A stretch of 64,000 nt of DNA from an uncultured Pseudoxanthomonas sp. (GCA_946479745.1 CAMLGZ010000001.1:62001-126000); one strand, 5' to 3'. Shown: positions 33,976 to 43,672, counted from the first letter of the stretch. Notes: a model not told the origin generated them from the letters alone. Program-made: numbers and translations.

Positions 33976-36042
33976 ATGGCAGCAAGCTTCGATGGGCTCC
34001 GATTCAGTCATTGGCAGACGCAGTCGCGCGAGGACGGGATCGTGGTGCTCAGCCTCGACAGGCAGGGCGCGCCGGTCAATGCGTTGTCGCAGGATGTGCT
34101 GATCGAACTGGGCGACCTGATCGAACGCATCGCCATCGATCCGCCCAAGGGCGTGGTGATCCAGTCGTCGAAGCCTGCCGGTTTCATCGCCGGCGCCGAT
34201 CTGAAGGAGTTCCAGGACTTCGATCGCAAAGGCACGGTCAACGATGCCATCCGCCGCGGCCAGGCCGTATTCCAGAAACTGGCGGAGCTGCCCTGCCCCA
34301 CGGTTGCGGCCATCCATGGCCATTGCATGGGCGGCGGCACCGAAATCTCGCTGGCCTGCCGCTATCGCGTCGCCTCCAGCGATCCGTCCACCCGCATCGG
34401 CCTGCCGGAGGTGATGCTGGGCATCTTTCCGGGCTGGGGCGGCAGCGCGCGGCTGCCGCGTCTGATCGGCGCACCTGCGGCGATGGACCTGATGCTGACC
34501 GGCCGCACCGTTTCGGCCTCTGCGGCACGGGCCATGGGGCTGGTCGACAGGATAGTGGAACCGCCGCTACTGCTCGACGCCGCAGTCGCCCTGGCGCAAA
34601 AAGGTACGGTGCGCCCGTTCAAGCAGCGCTTCCTGGCCTGGATCAGCAATACCTGGCTGGCGCGACAGATCCTGGCGCCGCAGATGGCCAAGCAGGTCGC
34701 CCGCAAGGCGCGCAGGGAACACTACCCCGCGCCCTACGCGCTCATCGACACCTGGAAGCGTAGCGGCGGCGGCAGCATCCAGGCTCGCCTGGACGCGGAA
34801 CGCCGCAGTGTGGTCAAGCTGGCCAGCACACCGACCGCGCGCAACCTGGTGCGGATCTTCTTCCTGCAGGAACGGCTCAAGGGCCAGGGCGGCAAGGACC
34901 ATGGGATCAAGCACGTGCACGTGGTCGGTGCCGGGGTGATGGGCGGGGACATCGCGGCGTGGTCGGCCTACAAAGGTTTCGAGGTCACTTTGCAGGACCG
35001 CGAGCAGCGCTTCATCGACACTGCACTGACCCGCGCCACCGAGCTGTTCAACAAAAAGGTGAAGGACGATGCGAAGCGTCCCGCAGTAGCGGCGCGGCTG
35101 AAAAGCGATCTGGCCGGCAACGGCGTGGCCGATGCGGACCTGGTGATCGAAGCGATCATCGAGAATCCGGAGGCCAAACGCGATCTGTATCAGAGCATCG
35201 AACCCCGCCTCAAAGCCGACGCGCTGCTGACCACCAACACTTCCTCCATTCCCTTGACCGAGTTGCGCGAACATATCCAGCGTCCCGCGCAATTCGCAGG
35301 CCTGCATTACTTCAATCCGGTCGCGCAGATGCCGCTGGTGGAGATCATCCGTCATGACGGCATGGCTCCGGAAACCGAAAAACGCCTGGCCGCTTTCTGC
35401 AAGGCGATAGACAAGCTGGCGGTGCCGGTGGCCGGTACGCCGGGCTTTCTGGTCAATCGCGTGCTGTTCCCCTACATGCTGGAAGCGGTGACGGCCTATT
35501 CGGAAGGCATCCCGGGACCGGTGATCGACAGGACCGCGGTGAAGTTCGGCATGCCGATGGGACCGATCGAGTTGATCGATACGGTGGGGTTGGACGTGGC
35601 TGCCGGCGTCGGCAAGGAACTCGCTCCCTTCCTGGGCCTGCCGATTCCCGCTGCTCTCTCCGCGCCGCCCGAGCAAGGCAAGCGAGGCAAGAAGGACGGC
35701 CAGGGCCTCTACAAGTGGGAGAGCGGCAAAGCGGTAAAGCCGGAAGTGGCGAAGGACTATCAGACTCCTTCCGATCTGGAGGATCGTCTGGTGCTGCCGC
35801 TGCTCAACGAGGCGGTGGCCTGTCTGCACGACGGCGTGGTCAGCGATTCGGACTTGCTGGATGCAGGCGTTATCTTCGGAACCGGCTTCGCGCCGTTCCG
35901 CGGCGGTCCCATTGAATACATCAAGGCCACCGGTGCCGATACGCTGGTCGAGAAACTCAAGGTGCTGCAGGGGCGCTACGGCGACCGTTTCGCACCGCGG
36001 CCGGGCTGGGATTCGCCGACGCTGCGTGCTCCTGTCGCCTGA
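33976..36042 (+). CDS. Fatty acid beta-oxidation multifunctional protein (FadJ/FadB-like)
   Basis: 688 residues. The N-terminal crotonase domain has the oxyanion-hole sequence AGADLKEF, AAIHGHCMGGGTEISLAC and GLPEVMLGIFPGWGGSARL. The NAD-binding 3-hydroxyacyl-CoA dehydrogenase part has VVGAGVMGGDIAAWSA and HYFNPVAQMPLVEI, with the helical dehydrogenase domain after it (FLVNRVLFPYMLEAV). It hydrates enoyl-CoA and oxidises the 3-hydroxyacyl-CoA. No thiolase (fadA/fadI) gene is adjacent, unlike E. coli. ATG at 33976 is preferred because it starts the crotonase domain; the frame to 33787 covers the rpoE promoter region. Transcribed divergently from rpoE. Confidence 0.94.
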   Translation: MAASFDGLRFSHWQTQSREDGIVVLSLDRQGAPVNALSQDVLIELGDLIERIAIDPPKGVVIQSSKPAGFIAGADLKEFQDFDRKGTVNDAIRRGQAVFQKLAELPCPTVAAIHGHCMGGGTEISLACRYRVASSDPSTRIGLPEVMLGIFPGWGGSARLPRLIGAPAAMDLMLTGRTVSASAARAMGLVDRIVEPPLLLDAAVALAQKGTVRPFKQRFLAWISNTWLARQILAPQMAKQVARKARREHYPAPYALIDTWKRSGGGSIQARLDAERRSVVKLASTPTARNLVRIFFLQERLKGQGGKDHGIKHVHVVGAGVMGGDIAAWSAYKGFEVTLQDREQRFIDTALTRATELFNKKVKDDAKRPAVAARLKSDLAGNGVADADLVIEAIIENPEAKRDLYQSIEPRLKADALLTTNTSSIPLTELREHIQRPAQFAGLHYFNPVAQMPLVEIIRHDGMAPETEKRLAAFCKAIDKLAVPVAGTPGFLVNRVLFPYMLEAVTAYSEGIPGPVIDRTAVKFGMPMGPIELIDTVGLDVAAGVGKELAPFLGLPIPAALSAPPEQGKRGKKDGQGLYKWESGKAVKPEVAKDYQTPSDLEDRLVLPLLNEAVACLHDGVVSDSDLLDAGVIFGTGFAPFRGGPIEYIKATGADTLVEKLKVLQGRYGDRFAPRPGWDSPTLRAPVA

Positions 36043-36074
36043 CTGCGCGAGCGCCGGTTCAGGCGCTCCGCTTT

Positions 36075-36080
36075 TATAAT
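36075..36080 (+). promoter_or_regulatory. Possible -10 box (TATAAT)
   Basis: A perfect TATAAT 28 bases before the ATG of the 57-aa membrane protein gene. No convincing -35 is seen at the proper spacing. Confidence 0.4.
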
Positions 36081-36107
36081 TCCAATCCCTCTAGACGGAT
36101 CTTCCGC

Positions 36108-36281
36108 ATGTTCAATCTCAGCGCCCCGACCACGGGTATGTTCTTCCTTTCTCTGTTGTTCGGCGGTATCGGCGTCGCGGCCAGACTTGGCTATATTCCG
36201 GTCCTGGCGGGGTATGCGTTCTGGATTCTGTGCGCGGGTCTGGTGACCCTGCTGCTGGGGAATCTGTTCAAAGGGCTTTAG
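36108..36281 (+). CDS. Small membrane protein, 57 aa
   Basis: The frame starts ATG at 36108 and ends TAG at 36281, giving MFNLSAPTTGMFFLSLLFGG at the N-terminus. Two hydrophobic helices (about residues 11-25 and 28-52) are split by a short turn with RLGYIP. It lies 66 bases after the beta-oxidation gene on the same strand with a TATAAT box of its own, and a hairpin repeat follows. I do not recognise the family. The clean start, coding-like third-position GC and two helices support a real gene. Confidence 0.6.
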   Translation: MFNLSAPTTGMFFLSLLFGGIGVAARLGYIPVLAGYAFWILCAGLVTLLLGNLFKGL

Positions 36282-36352
36282 CGCGTTATCGAATACGCCA
36301 AGTTTTGAAAGCAATGGCCTGCGCAGCAATCCGCTCTGTGCGGCCAGCCCAG

Positions 36353-36425
36353 GTAGGTCGGGGCTACGCCCCCGACGCACAGGAACTGAAACCATTCGTG
36401 CGTCGGGGGCGTAGCCCCGACCTAC
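36353..36425. repeat. REP-like hairpin, GTAGGTCGGGGCTACG family
   Basis: Perfect 28-bp arms 36353-36380 and 36398-36425 around a 17-base loop; same family as 12774-12863. It lies between the small membrane gene and the convergent pilZ gene. Confidence 0.92.
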
Positions 36426-36433
36426 CCGTTCCA

Positions 36434-36793
36434 TCACATGGTATGGGTAGGCTTGTCCGCATTCAGCGTGCCGGCCAGCAGCGTCTCGATCTTGCTTTTC
36501 ACCGCCTCGCCTTCGCTGGTATCGGCGAACTGCACGCCGATGCCGGCGGTGCGCGCGCCCTGCGCGCCTACCGGAGTCACCCAGATGACCTTGCCGGCCA
36601 CCGGCAGGCGTTCGCTGGAATCGGGGAGCGTAAGCAACAGGAACACTTCATCGCCGAGGAAGTAACGCTTCGGCGTGGGCACGAAGACGCCGCCGTTTTT
36701 CACGTACGGGATATAGGCGTTGTAAAGCTGCGCCTTGTCCTTGACCGCCAGGGAAAGAATGCCCTGCCGTCCACCGCCTGCCACTGCATTCAT
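36434..36793 (-). CDS. pilZ: PilZ-domain protein of the type IV pilus (PilZ)
   Basis: 119 residues, the size of the type IV pilus PilZ. It contains GGVFVPTPKRYFLGDEVFLL, LPVAGKVIWVTP and AGIGVQFA. The canonical c-di-GMP-binding RxxxR and D/NxSxxG residues are absent, as expected for the original PilZ, which supports pilus assembly without binding c-di-GMP. ATG at 36793 overlaps the holB stop (ATGA). The gene order holB-pilZ is conserved in Pseudomonas and Xanthomonas. No other pilus gene is in this window. Confidence 0.9.
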   Translation of the reverse strand: MNAVAGGGRQGILSLAVKDKAQLYNAYIPYVKNGGVFVPTPKRYFLGDEVFLLLTLPDSSERLPVAGKVIWVTPVGAQGARTAGIGVQFADTSEGEAVKSKIETLLAGTLNADKPTHTM

Positions 36794-37752
36794 CCGCGTT
36801 CTCCTTTGGCTGCCCTGGCACGGTCTACGCCGCGCCAAGCCAAGAGCAAATCAACCATCGCCAGGTCGCCGCGCACCGTAGTACGCAACAGGTCGCGCGT
36901 ACGGTTGGCGGCATCGAACCACGTCGCCAGCTTGTGCAATCGCGCCGGATCGGTCAAGCCGGCCTCCCCGGCCTGCGCCAGCACCAGGTCCGCGGCATGG
37001 CTCAGGCGCAGGCTTGCCTGCTCGTCGGAAGACCAGCGCTGGGCTGTTTCGATGACTCCTATCTCGCCGCGCTCGAGTTTTTCCAGGTCGCTCGCCACCG
37101 CCTTGCGCAAGGCCAGGCCGCCTTCGTGCAGCCAGTGGTCGGCCAACCCGGGGTGGCCGCGCGCCGCTTCCAGCGCCTCTTCGGCGTTCTTGCGGGAGTG
37201 CCCCTGAGCGATCAACCAGGCCAGCGCTTCCTCGCCCGGCGGCAGCTTGAATTCCAATCGCTGGCAGCGGCTGCGGATGGTGGCCGGCAAGCGCGCGGGC
37301 TGCGCACTGATCAACCACAGGTATCGGCCCCCGGCAGGTTCTTCCAAGGTCTTCAGCAGCGCGTTGCATGCGGCGCGGTTGATCGCATCGGCCGGGTCCA
37401 CGATAGCCACCTGCGCCACGCCGTACTGCGGCGTCAGCGAAAGTTTCTGCGACAGCTCGCGCATCTGGTCGATCACGATTTCCGTGCGCAGCTTGCTGCC
37501 GTCCTTGGTGGGACCGAACGACACCAGGTGCAGATCCGGGTGAGTGCCAGCCGCAATCAACTGCGCGGTACGCGCCTGTGTGGCGGCTTCGCTACCGCCC
37601 AGCACATGCTGCGCCAGCCGATCGGCCACCGCGCGCTTGCCCAGGCCCTCGGGCCCGCAGATCAGCAATCCATGGCCCAGGCGGCCGGCTTCCAGCGCAG
37701 TCAGCGCGTGGTCGTAGGCACGCTGTTGCCAGGGAGAAAAAAGAGCGCTCAT
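36790..37752 (-). CDS. holB: DNA polymerase III subunit delta'
   Basis: 320 residues. An AAA+ clamp-loader fold with a P-loop-like LLICGPEGLGKRAV, the region VAIVDPADAINRAACNALLK and the sensor region TLEEPAGGRYLWLISAQPAR, then SRCQRLEF. The zinc-binding cysteines seen in E. coli HolB and DnaX are not evident in the equivalent segment (HVLGGSEAATQARTAQLIAA). It is the stator of the clamp loader with DnaX, which is encoded at 57 kb. ATG at 37752 overlaps the tmk stop (ATGA). Confidence 0.92.
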   Translation of the reverse strand: MSALFSPWQQRAYDHALTALEAGRLGHGLLICGPEGLGKRAVADRLAQHVLGGSEAATQARTAQLIAAGTHPDLHLVSFGPTKDGSKLRTEIVIDQMRELSQKLSLTPQYGVAQVAIVDPADAINRAACNALLKTLEEPAGGRYLWLISAQPARLPATIRSRCQRLEFKLPPGEEALAWLIAQGHSRKNAEEALEAARGHPGLADHWLHEGGLALRKAVASDLEKLERGEIGVIETAQRWSSDEQASLRLSHAADLVLAQAGEAGLTDPARLHKLATWFDAANRTRDLLRTTVRGDLAMVDLLLAWRGVDRARAAKGERG

Positions 37753-38402
37753 GCCGGGTTTTCGAGCCATCGCGCAACCGCGGTCGAAACCGCCGCGCCG
37801 ACTTCAGCGGGCGACCGGCTGGCATCGATCACCCGGAACCGTCCCGGCTCGGCCGAGGCGCGCTTGCGGAAGCCTTCGCGCACGCGCTCGAAGAAATCGT
37901 CCTGTTCGCTCTCGATCCTGTCCGGCCACAGATCGCGGCCATTGGCGCGTGCGCGGCCTTCGCGCACGTCCAGATCCAGCAGCAGGGTCAGGCCCGGCTT
38001 CAGGCCCACCACCTTGCGCTCCAGCTCTTCCACCAGTGCGCGGTCCAGGCCACGGCCATCGGCCTGGTAAGCGTAGCTGGAATCGGTGAACCGATCGCTG
38101 ACTACGAACGCGCCGCGCTGCAATGCCGGGCGTATCACTTCACGCACATGCTGGGTGCGCGAGGCGAACATCAGCAGCAGCTCGGTCTCCGGCGCCAACG
38201 TCTCTTCCTGCGCCTGCGGGCTCAACAGCAATTCGCGTATGCGCTCGGCCAGCGGTGTGCCGCCGGGCTCGCGGCTCAACACCACTTCATGGCCGCGCGA
38301 TTGCAACAGATCGCGGATCGCAACCAGGGCGCTGGTCTTGCCCGCTCCTTCGCCACCTTCCAGGCTGATCAAGCGCGGATGCTTCAACAAGGCTTCGGTC
38401 AT
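37749..38402 (-). CDS. tmk: Thymidylate kinase
   Basis: 217 residues. P-loop SLEGGEGAGKTSALVAIRDL, the DR motif in DRFTDSSYAYQ and the lid region REGRARANGRDLWPDRIESE. It phosphorylates dTMP to dTDP. It lies between mltG (overlapping its start by four bases, ATGA) and holB (ATGA). The gene order mltG-tmk-holB-pilZ is conserved in the group. Confidence 0.95.
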   Translation of the reverse strand: MTEALLKHPRLISLEGGEGAGKTSALVAIRDLLQSRGHEVVLSREPGGTPLAERIRELLLSPQAQEETLAPETELLLMFASRTQHVREVIRPALQRGAFVVSDRFTDSSYAYQADGRGLDRALVEELERKVVGLKPGLTLLLDLDVREGRARANGRDLWPDRIESEQDDFFERVREGFRKRASAEPGRFRVIDASRSPAEVGAAVSTAVARWLENPA

Positions 38403-39472
38403 TGCAGAGGTTCTTCTTCAGGCAGCGGCGGACGGCGCAGCTGTTGCAGGTAACGGGCGACGGCGGCGTTGTGCTCGCCCAGCGTGGCGGTGAAGACGTG
38501 GCTGCCGCTGCCATTGCCCAGAGCGACGAAGAACAGCGCATCGCCCGGCGCCGGATTCACCGCGGCGCGCAAGGCGTCCATACCCGGCATGGCGATCGGC
38601 GTGGGAGTCAGGCCGGTGCGGGTATAGGTGTTGTACGGCGTATCGGTGAGCAGATCGCGGCGGCGGATGTTGCCGTCGTAGCTGCTGCCGATGCCGTAGA
38701 TCACGGTGGGATCGGTCTGCAGCTTCATGCCCAGCTTCAAGCGGCGCGAGAACACGCCGGCGATCTGCGGACGCTCGGAGGCCAGTCCGGTTTCCTTCTC
38801 GATGATCGAAGCCAGGATCAGCGCTTCTTCCGGCGACTTCAGCGGCAAATCGTTGGCGCGCGTCTCCCAGACTTCGGCCAGAGCCTTGTCCATGGCGGCA
38901 TAGGCGCGCTTGAGCACGTCCACGTCGCTATCGCCGCGCGAATACACATAGGTTTCCGGCAGGAAGCGGCCTTCGGGATGCTGGCCCGGATGGCCCAGCA
39001 GTTTCATCAACGCCGCATCGTCGAGCTGTGTGGCTTCGTGCAATAGCGGCGTGGCGGCGTTGATCGCCGCGCGCAGCTGGCGGATGTTCCAACCTTCGAC
39101 AATGGTGATGCGGTAGTTGATGACCTTGCCGTCGCGCATATTGAGCAACAGCGTGCGCGGGGTGATGCCGGGGTCCAGCGCGTATTCGCCGACCTTCAGG
39201 CTGCCAGCCACATCCAGGTGTCGCGCCAACGCACGCCATTCCAAATTATCGCCTTGCTGTACGCCCGCGGCGCGCAGTTTGCGCAGGACGCTGGGGAACG
39301 AATCGCCGGAAACGACCGTCACACTGTCGCCGGTCTGCAGTCCGGCGATGGGCTGGTCGCTGAAACCGGCGTAACGCTGCCACAGCCAGGCGCCGCAAGC
39401 GGCGGCGATGGCCAACAGCAGGAAAAAGACGATGAGAACGAAGCGGCAGCCGCGTTTGGATCCTGGGGACAC
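38399..39472 (-). CDS. mltG: Endolytic murein transglycosylase MltG
   Basis: About 357 residues from the GTG at 39472, preceded by GAGGGA; the longer frame runs into a hairpin repeat. One N-terminal membrane anchor (FVLIVFFLLLAIAAACGAWL). A LysM-like segment is followed by the YceG/MltG catalytic domain with ALILASIIEKETGLASERPQ and its glutamate, DPTVIYG and TPYNTYTRTGLTPTPI. It cleaves nascent glycan strands at the inner membrane and so limits their length. Precedes tmk with a four-base overlap. Confidence 0.93.
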   Translation of the reverse strand: MSPGSKRGCRFVLIVFFLLLAIAAACGAWLWQRYAGFSDQPIAGLQTGDSVTVVSGDSFPSVLRKLRAAGVQQGDNLEWRALARHLDVAGSLKVGEYALDPGITPRTLLLNMRDGKVINYRITIVEGWNIRQLRAAINAATPLLHEATQLDDAALMKLLGHPGQHPEGRFLPETYVYSRGDSDVDVLKRAYAAMDKALAEVWETRANDLPLKSPEEALILASIIEKETGLASERPQIAGVFSRRLKLGMKLQTDPTVIYGIGSSYDGNIRRRDLLTDTPYNTYTRTGLTPTPIAMPGMDALRAAVNPAPGDALFFVALGNGSGSHVFTATLGEHNAAVARYLQQLRRPPLPEEEPLQ

Positions 39473-39526
39473 AGTTTCCCTCGATTCTGGTGTGCGTGGT
39501 GCAGGATACCTTGCCTGCTGCCCGCT

Positions 39527-39599
39527 GTAGGAGCGCCCCATGGGCGCGAGCTCTCAACCCTCCTGGCAACAAGAGCTCGCGCCCATGGGGCGCTCCTAC
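39527..39599. repeat. REP-like hairpin, GTAGGAGCGCC...GCGCGAGCTC family
   Basis: Perfect 28-bp arms 39527-39554 (beginning GTAGGAGCGCCCCATGGGCG) and 39572-39599. The reverse-strand TAG stop of pabB (39598-39596) is inside the right arm. A second copy is at 54602-54677. The outer ends resemble the RAYT-flanking hairpins at 9048 and 9712. Confidence 0.92.
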
Positions 39600-40960
39600 A
39601 GACCCAGGGCCTTCAGCATGCCGCGGGCCTTGGCGCGGGTTTCGTCCAGCTCGCGCGCTGGAACCGAGTCGGCGACGATCCCTGCGCCCGTGCGGAATAC
39701 GACCTCGGTGCCGCCCTCCGCGGAGGGCGATATCTCTGCGCTGCGGATTAGGATATTCAGATCCAGGTCGCCGTCGCGGTTGAGCCAGCCGAATGCGCCT
39801 GTGTAGGCGCCGCGCGCCTGGTCTTCCAGTTCGGCAATGATCTGCATACAGCGCACCTTGGGACAACCGGTGATCGTGCCGCCCGGAAAGGTCGCGCGGA
39901 TCACTTCCCCAGGTGTAGTGTCGCGGCGCAGGCGTCCGCGCACGTTGCTGACGATGTGATGCACATGGGCGTAGCTTTCCACGCTCATCAGTTCGTCCAC
40001 CTGCACGCTGCCCGGTTCGCAGACGCGGCCCAGATCGTTGCGCTCCAGATCGATCAGCATCACGTGCTCGGCGCGTTCCTTGGGATGACCGACCAGTTCG
40101 CGGATGCGCTCGGCATCGTCGTCGCCTTCGAAGCGCGGCCGCGTGCCGGCGATGGGGCGCGTTTCGACCACATCGCCGCGGATGGAAACCAGGCGTTCCG
40201 GCGATGAGCTGGCCACGGCCCAATCGCCTGCCGCGAACAATCCGGCGAAGGGAGCGGGATTGGCGGTGCGCAGGCGCGCATAGAGCGCCGCGGGATCGAG
40301 CGGTTGGTCGAAGCGCGCGCGCCATGCCCGCGACAGGTTGACCTGGAAGATGTCGCCAGCGGCCAGGTATTGCAGGATGCGCTGCACACCTTCCAGAAAG
40401 CGTTTCGGCTCGTCCTCGGCGATAGCGGAAGGATCGCGCCATGCGGGCATCGCGGGCTGGTTTCGTGAAGCGGAGACATCGGCAGCAATGACATCCAGCA
40501 ACTCCGTGGCGCCGGTTTCGGCCAGAGCCACGCATTCGCCGCTGGCGCGGTCACGCAGGATCGCGGCTGGGCAACGCAGCGCCAACGCGACCGGAACCGC
40601 TGCCTCGCTTTTCGGCAGCGCTAGCACCGGCTCTACCTGACCGGCCAGTTCGTAATTCAGCAACAGCGCCCAACCGCCACGGAACGGCCAGCGCGGCTCT
40701 TCGCGTGGGATCCGGTTGGCGAGCCAATCTCTATCGAGCGCGGCAAGGAAATCGCCCTGCACCGGCTGTCCATCGAGCGTAGTGGTCTGTCCCTGTGCGT
40801 CCAGCCGCAGGCCGCTGCCATCGGCGACCAGCAGCAGATCCCAGCGCCCCTGCGCGGTGCCCGAAGCGACCGATTCGAGCAGCATCGGATAGCGCGCAGG
40901 CGCCAGCCGATGCAGGGCAAGCAGATCCGTGTCTGGAAGTAGTGCGCGGGATTCGATCAT
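39596..40960 (-). CDS. pabB: Aminodeoxychorismate synthase component I
   Basis: 454 residues from the ATG at 40960. It is in the chorismate-binding family: RPIAGTRPRFEGDDDAERIR, HVMLIDLERNDLGRVCEPGS, HHIVSNVRGRLR, FPGGTITGCPKVRCMQII and RTGAGIVADSVP are the conserved blocks. It makes 4-amino-4-deoxychorismate from chorismate with the glutaminase PabA, for folate synthesis. It occupies the place where pabC stands in E. coli (fabF-pabC-mltG), and no pabC follows. Its TAG is in a hairpin repeat. An anthranilate synthase (TrpE) role is less likely from PIAGT and context. Confidence 0.9.
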   Translation of the reverse strand: MIESRALLPDTDLLALHRLAPARYPMLLESVASGTAQGRWDLLLVADGSGLRLDAQGQTTTLDGQPVQGDFLAALDRDWLANRIPREEPRWPFRGGWALLLNYELAGQVEPVLALPKSEAAVPVALALRCPAAILRDRASGECVALAETGATELLDVIAADVSASRNQPAMPAWRDPSAIAEDEPKRFLEGVQRILQYLAAGDIFQVNLSRAWRARFDQPLDPAALYARLRTANPAPFAGLFAAGDWAVASSSPERLVSIRGDVVETRPIAGTRPRFEGDDDAERIRELVGHPKERAEHVMLIDLERNDLGRVCEPGSVQVDELMSVESYAHVHHIVSNVRGRLRRDTTPGEVIRATFPGGTITGCPKVRCMQIIAELEDQARGAYTGAFGWLNRDGDLDLNILIRSAEISPSAEGGTEVVFRTGAGIVADSVPARELDETRAKARGMLKALGL

Positions 40961-40971
40961 GGCTTCGTAAG

Positions 40972-40994
40972 CCCCTCTCCCACCGGGAGAGGGG
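40972..40994. repeat. Short perfect hairpin (CCCCTCTCCC family)
   Basis: CCCCTCTCCC, loop ACC, GGGAGAGGGG, followed by a GTTGGGGTGAGGG tail. It sits just before the pabB start codon and could affect its leader. Such sequences are common dispersed repeats in the group. Confidence 0.75.
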
Positions 40995-41126
40995 TTGGGG
41001 TGAGGGTACGGCGGAAAGGCAATGGCGCAGACATGGAAAATCCCGCAACGCCCACATTCGGCGTTGCACACCACCCCGCATCAAATACAAGGCAGATTCT
41101 TCTCCCCAAGGAGAAGAGAAACAACA

Positions 41127-42365
41127 TCAAATCCGCTTGAACACCAGCGTACCGTTAGTGCCACCAAAACCGAACCCATTCGACATCGCCACATCGATCT
41201 TCTTCTCGCGCGCCACGTTAGGCACGTAATCCAGATCGCAGCCCTCGCCCGGGTTCTCCAGGTTGATGGTCGGCGGGATGATGCCGCGGTCGATCGCCAG
41301 CACCGAGAAGATCGCTTCCACGCCGCCGGCAGCTCCCAGCAGATGTCCGGTCATCGATTTGGTGGAACTGACCATCGTCTTGTACGCGTGATCGCCGAAC
41401 GCTCGCTTCATCGCCAGCGTCTCGGCCAGATCGCCCAACGGCGTGGAAGTGCCGTGCGCATTGAGGTACTCGACCTGGTCCGGATTGATCCTGGCGTCCT
41501 TCATCGCCATGGCCATGCAGCGCGCCGGCCCTTCGCCGTTTTCGCTGGGGGCGGTCATGTGGAAGGCATCGGAACTGGCGCCGAAGCCGGCCAGTTCGCA
41601 ATAGATGCGCGCGCCGCGCGCCTTGGCGTGTTCGTACTCTTCGATCACCAGAATGCCAGCGCCGTCGCCCAGCACGAAACCATCGCGATCGCGGTCCCAC
41701 GGACGCGAAGCGGCCGCCGGATCGTCGTTGCGCGTGGACATCGCTTTCATGGAGCAGAAACCGCCCACCGAAGTCGGCGAGGAACCGCGCTCGGCGCCAC
41801 CGGCGATCATCACGTCGGCGTCGCCGTACTGGATCATGCGCATGGCCATGCCGATGGAATGGTTGGAAGTGGCGCAGGCCGAGACCGCCGAGAAGCTCGG
41901 CCCCTTGATGCCCTTCATGATGCTCAATTGTCCCGGCAGCATGTTGATGATGGTGCTGGGAATGTAGAACGGGGAAATCTTGCGCGGGCCGCCCTCGATG
42001 TACTTGGCGGTCTGTTCCTCGATGCCGAGGATTCCACCGATGCCCGCACCGATGATCGCGCCGATGCGTTCGGCGTTTTCTTCGGTGACTTCCAGACCCG
42101 AATCCTCCATCGCCATCAGCGAGGCGGCGATGCCGTAATGGATGAACGCATCCATCTTCTTCACGTCTTTGGGCGACATGTAGAGGGTCGGATCGAAATT
42201 GCGGATCTCGCCGGCGATGCGGGTGGTGAACAGCGAGGCATCGAAGGAAGTGATCGGGCCCAGGCCCGACCTGCTGTTGACGATGGCGTCCCAGCTGCTG
42301 GCCAGATCGTTGCCCAAGGGCGAAATCATGCCCATACCCGTGACTACTACGCGACGCTGGCCCAT
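41127..42365 (-). CDS. fabF: 3-oxoacyl-ACP synthase II (KAS II)
   Basis: 412 residues. Nucleophile cysteine in [15 protein letters not shown], histidines in [12 protein letters not shown] and [12 protein letters not shown], and GFGFGGTNG near the end. It elongates acyl-ACP with malonyl-ACP and in many species governs cis-vaccenate formation. ATG at 42365. It follows acpP by 105 bases on the same strand. Confidence 0.96.
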   Translation of the reverse strand: MGQRRVVVTGMGMISPLGNDLASSWDAIVNSRSGLGPITSFDASLFTTRIAGEIRNFDPTLYMSPKDVKKMDAFIHYGIAASLMAMEDSGLEVTEENAERIGAIIGAGIGGILGIEEQTAKYIEGGPRKISPFYIPSTIINMLPGQLSIMKGIKGPSFSAVSACATSNHSIGMAMRMIQYGDADVMIAGGAERGSSPTSVGGFCSMKAMSTRNDDPAAASRPWDRDRDGFVLGDGAGILVIEEYEHAKARGARIYCELAGFGASSDAFHMTAPSENGEGPARCMAMAMKDARINPDQVEYLNAHGTSTPLGDLAETLAMKRAFGDHAYKTMVSSTKSMTGHLLGAAGGVEAIFSVLAIDRGIIPPTINLENPGEGCDLDYVPNVAREKKIDVAMSNGFGFGGTNGTLVFKRI

Positions 42366-42470
42366 ACGGTTCCTCTGACTTGTTCCTGCACCCTACGCTG
42401 GCGCACTGAGGCGCCACAAATGCGCGGGGCCGCATGCGCGGCCCCGGCACGACTCATCGAAACTTCTAAC

Positions 42471-42710
42471 TCACGCTTTGACGTGGGCCTTGACGTAGTC
42501 GATGGCCTGCTGCACCGAGGTGATCTTCTCGGCGTCTTCATCCGGGATTTCGCACTCGAACTCTTCTTCCAGCGCCATCACCAGCTCGACGGTGTCGAGC
42601 GAATCGGCGCCGAGGTCATCGACGAACGATGCGCTGGTGGTGACTTCTTCTTCTTTGACGCCAAGCTGTTCTACGACGATCTTCTTGACGCGTTCTTCGA
42701 TGCTGCTCAT
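42471..42710 (-). CDS. acpP: Acyl carrier protein
   Basis: 79 residues. The phosphopantetheine serine is in [20 protein letters not shown]; the protein is acidic and helical ([20 protein letters not shown]). It carries the growing acyl chain for the fab enzymes encoded on both sides. ATG at 42710 ([10 protein letters not shown]); the longer frame has no support. Confidence 0.97.
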   Translation of the reverse strand: MSSIEERVKKIVVEQLGVKEEEVTTSASFVDDLGADSLDTVELVMALEEEFECEIPDEDAEKITSVQQAIDYVKAHVKA

Positions 42711-42823
42711 TGGTTTTGGCTCCAGACGGAGTTGAGTGAACGGGGAGTAGTTTAGTGGAAACCGGCGATTCGGGGCAGACCCCCGTAATCGCCATTTAAT
42801 CAAACACTTACATGGCAAATGTG

Positions 42824-43567
42824 CTACGGCATATACATGCCGCCATTCACATGCAGGGTTTCGCCGGTGATGTAGCTGGCCGACGGCCCGGCCAGGAACG
42901 CCACTGCGCGTGCGATGTCGGACGGTTCGCCCAGGCGGCCGAGCGCGATCTGCCCGACCAGCCCTTGCTTGGCTTCCTCGGGCATGGCGCGGGTCATGTC
43001 GGTGTCGATGAAGCCCGGCGCGACCACGTTGACGGTGACGCCGCGGCTGCCGATTTCCTTGGCCAGCGATTTGGAGAACGCGATGATGCCGGCCTTGGCT
43101 GCCGCGTAATTGGCCTGTCCGGCGTTGCCGGTCACACCGATCACCGAGGCGATGTTGATGATGCGGCCTTTGCGCGCCTTCATCATGCCGCGCATGACGG
43201 CCTTGGAGGTACGGTAGACGCTGGAAAGATTGGTGTCCAGGATCGCCTGCCAGTCTTCTTCCTTCATCCGCATCAGCAGGTTGTCGCGGGTGATGCCGGC
43301 GTTGTTGACCAGGATGGAGACCGCGCCGAATTCCTTGCCGATGGAATCGATCAGCGCTTCCACCGCTGCCGCATCGGTGACATCCAATTCGCGGCCGTGT
43401 CCGCCCTGTGCGGCGAGACGTGCGGCGATCGCCTGGGCTCCCGATTCGGAGGTCGCCGTGCCGATCACTGTCGCGCCCTGCGCGGCGAGTTCGTCGGCGA
43501 TGGCTGCGCCGATGCCGCGGCTGGCGCCGGTGACCAGGACGATTTCGCCTTGTAATGGTTGGGTCAT
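42824..43567 (-). CDS. fabG: 3-oxoacyl-ACP reductase
   Basis: 247 residues. Short-chain dehydrogenase: cofactor motif [25 protein letters not shown], the catalytic triad Ser/Tyr/Lys in INIASVIG and YAAAKAGI, and [14 protein letters not shown]. It reduces 3-oxoacyl-ACP with NADPH. It lies between fabD and acpP, 113 bases before acpP. ATG at 43567; the frame to 43687 would cover a repeat-bearing gap. Confidence 0.96.
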   Translation of the reverse strand: MTQPLQGEIVLVTGASRGIGAAIADELAAQGATVIGTATSESGAQAIAARLAAQGGHGRELDVTDAAAVEALIDSIGKEFGAVSILVNNAGITRDNLLMRMKEEDWQAILDTNLSSVYRTSKAVMRGMMKARKGRIINIASVIGVTGNAGQANYAAAKAGIIAFSKSLAKEIGSRGVTVNVVAPGFIDTDMTRAMPEEAKQGLVGQIALGRLGEPSDIARAVAFLAGPSASYITGETLHVNGGMYMP

Positions 43568-43592
43568 TGTCGAGTCCTCAAAACATTTTTTG

Positions 43593-43672
43593 CCGCGGAT
43601 TACGCGGATAATCACGGATAAAAATTTTTTACCTGGCTTGCTGTATCCGCGGTTCTCCGTGCGATCCGCGGC
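43593..43672. repeat. Short repeats of CCGCGGAT in the fabG-fabD gap
   Basis: CCGCGGAT at 43593-43600 and its complement ATCCGCGG at 43645-43652 and 43664-43671, with ACGCGGATAA and CACGGATAAA between. The fabD stop (reverse TAG 43674-43672) abuts the right copy. The A/T-rich middle separates the arms. Confidence 0.7.
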
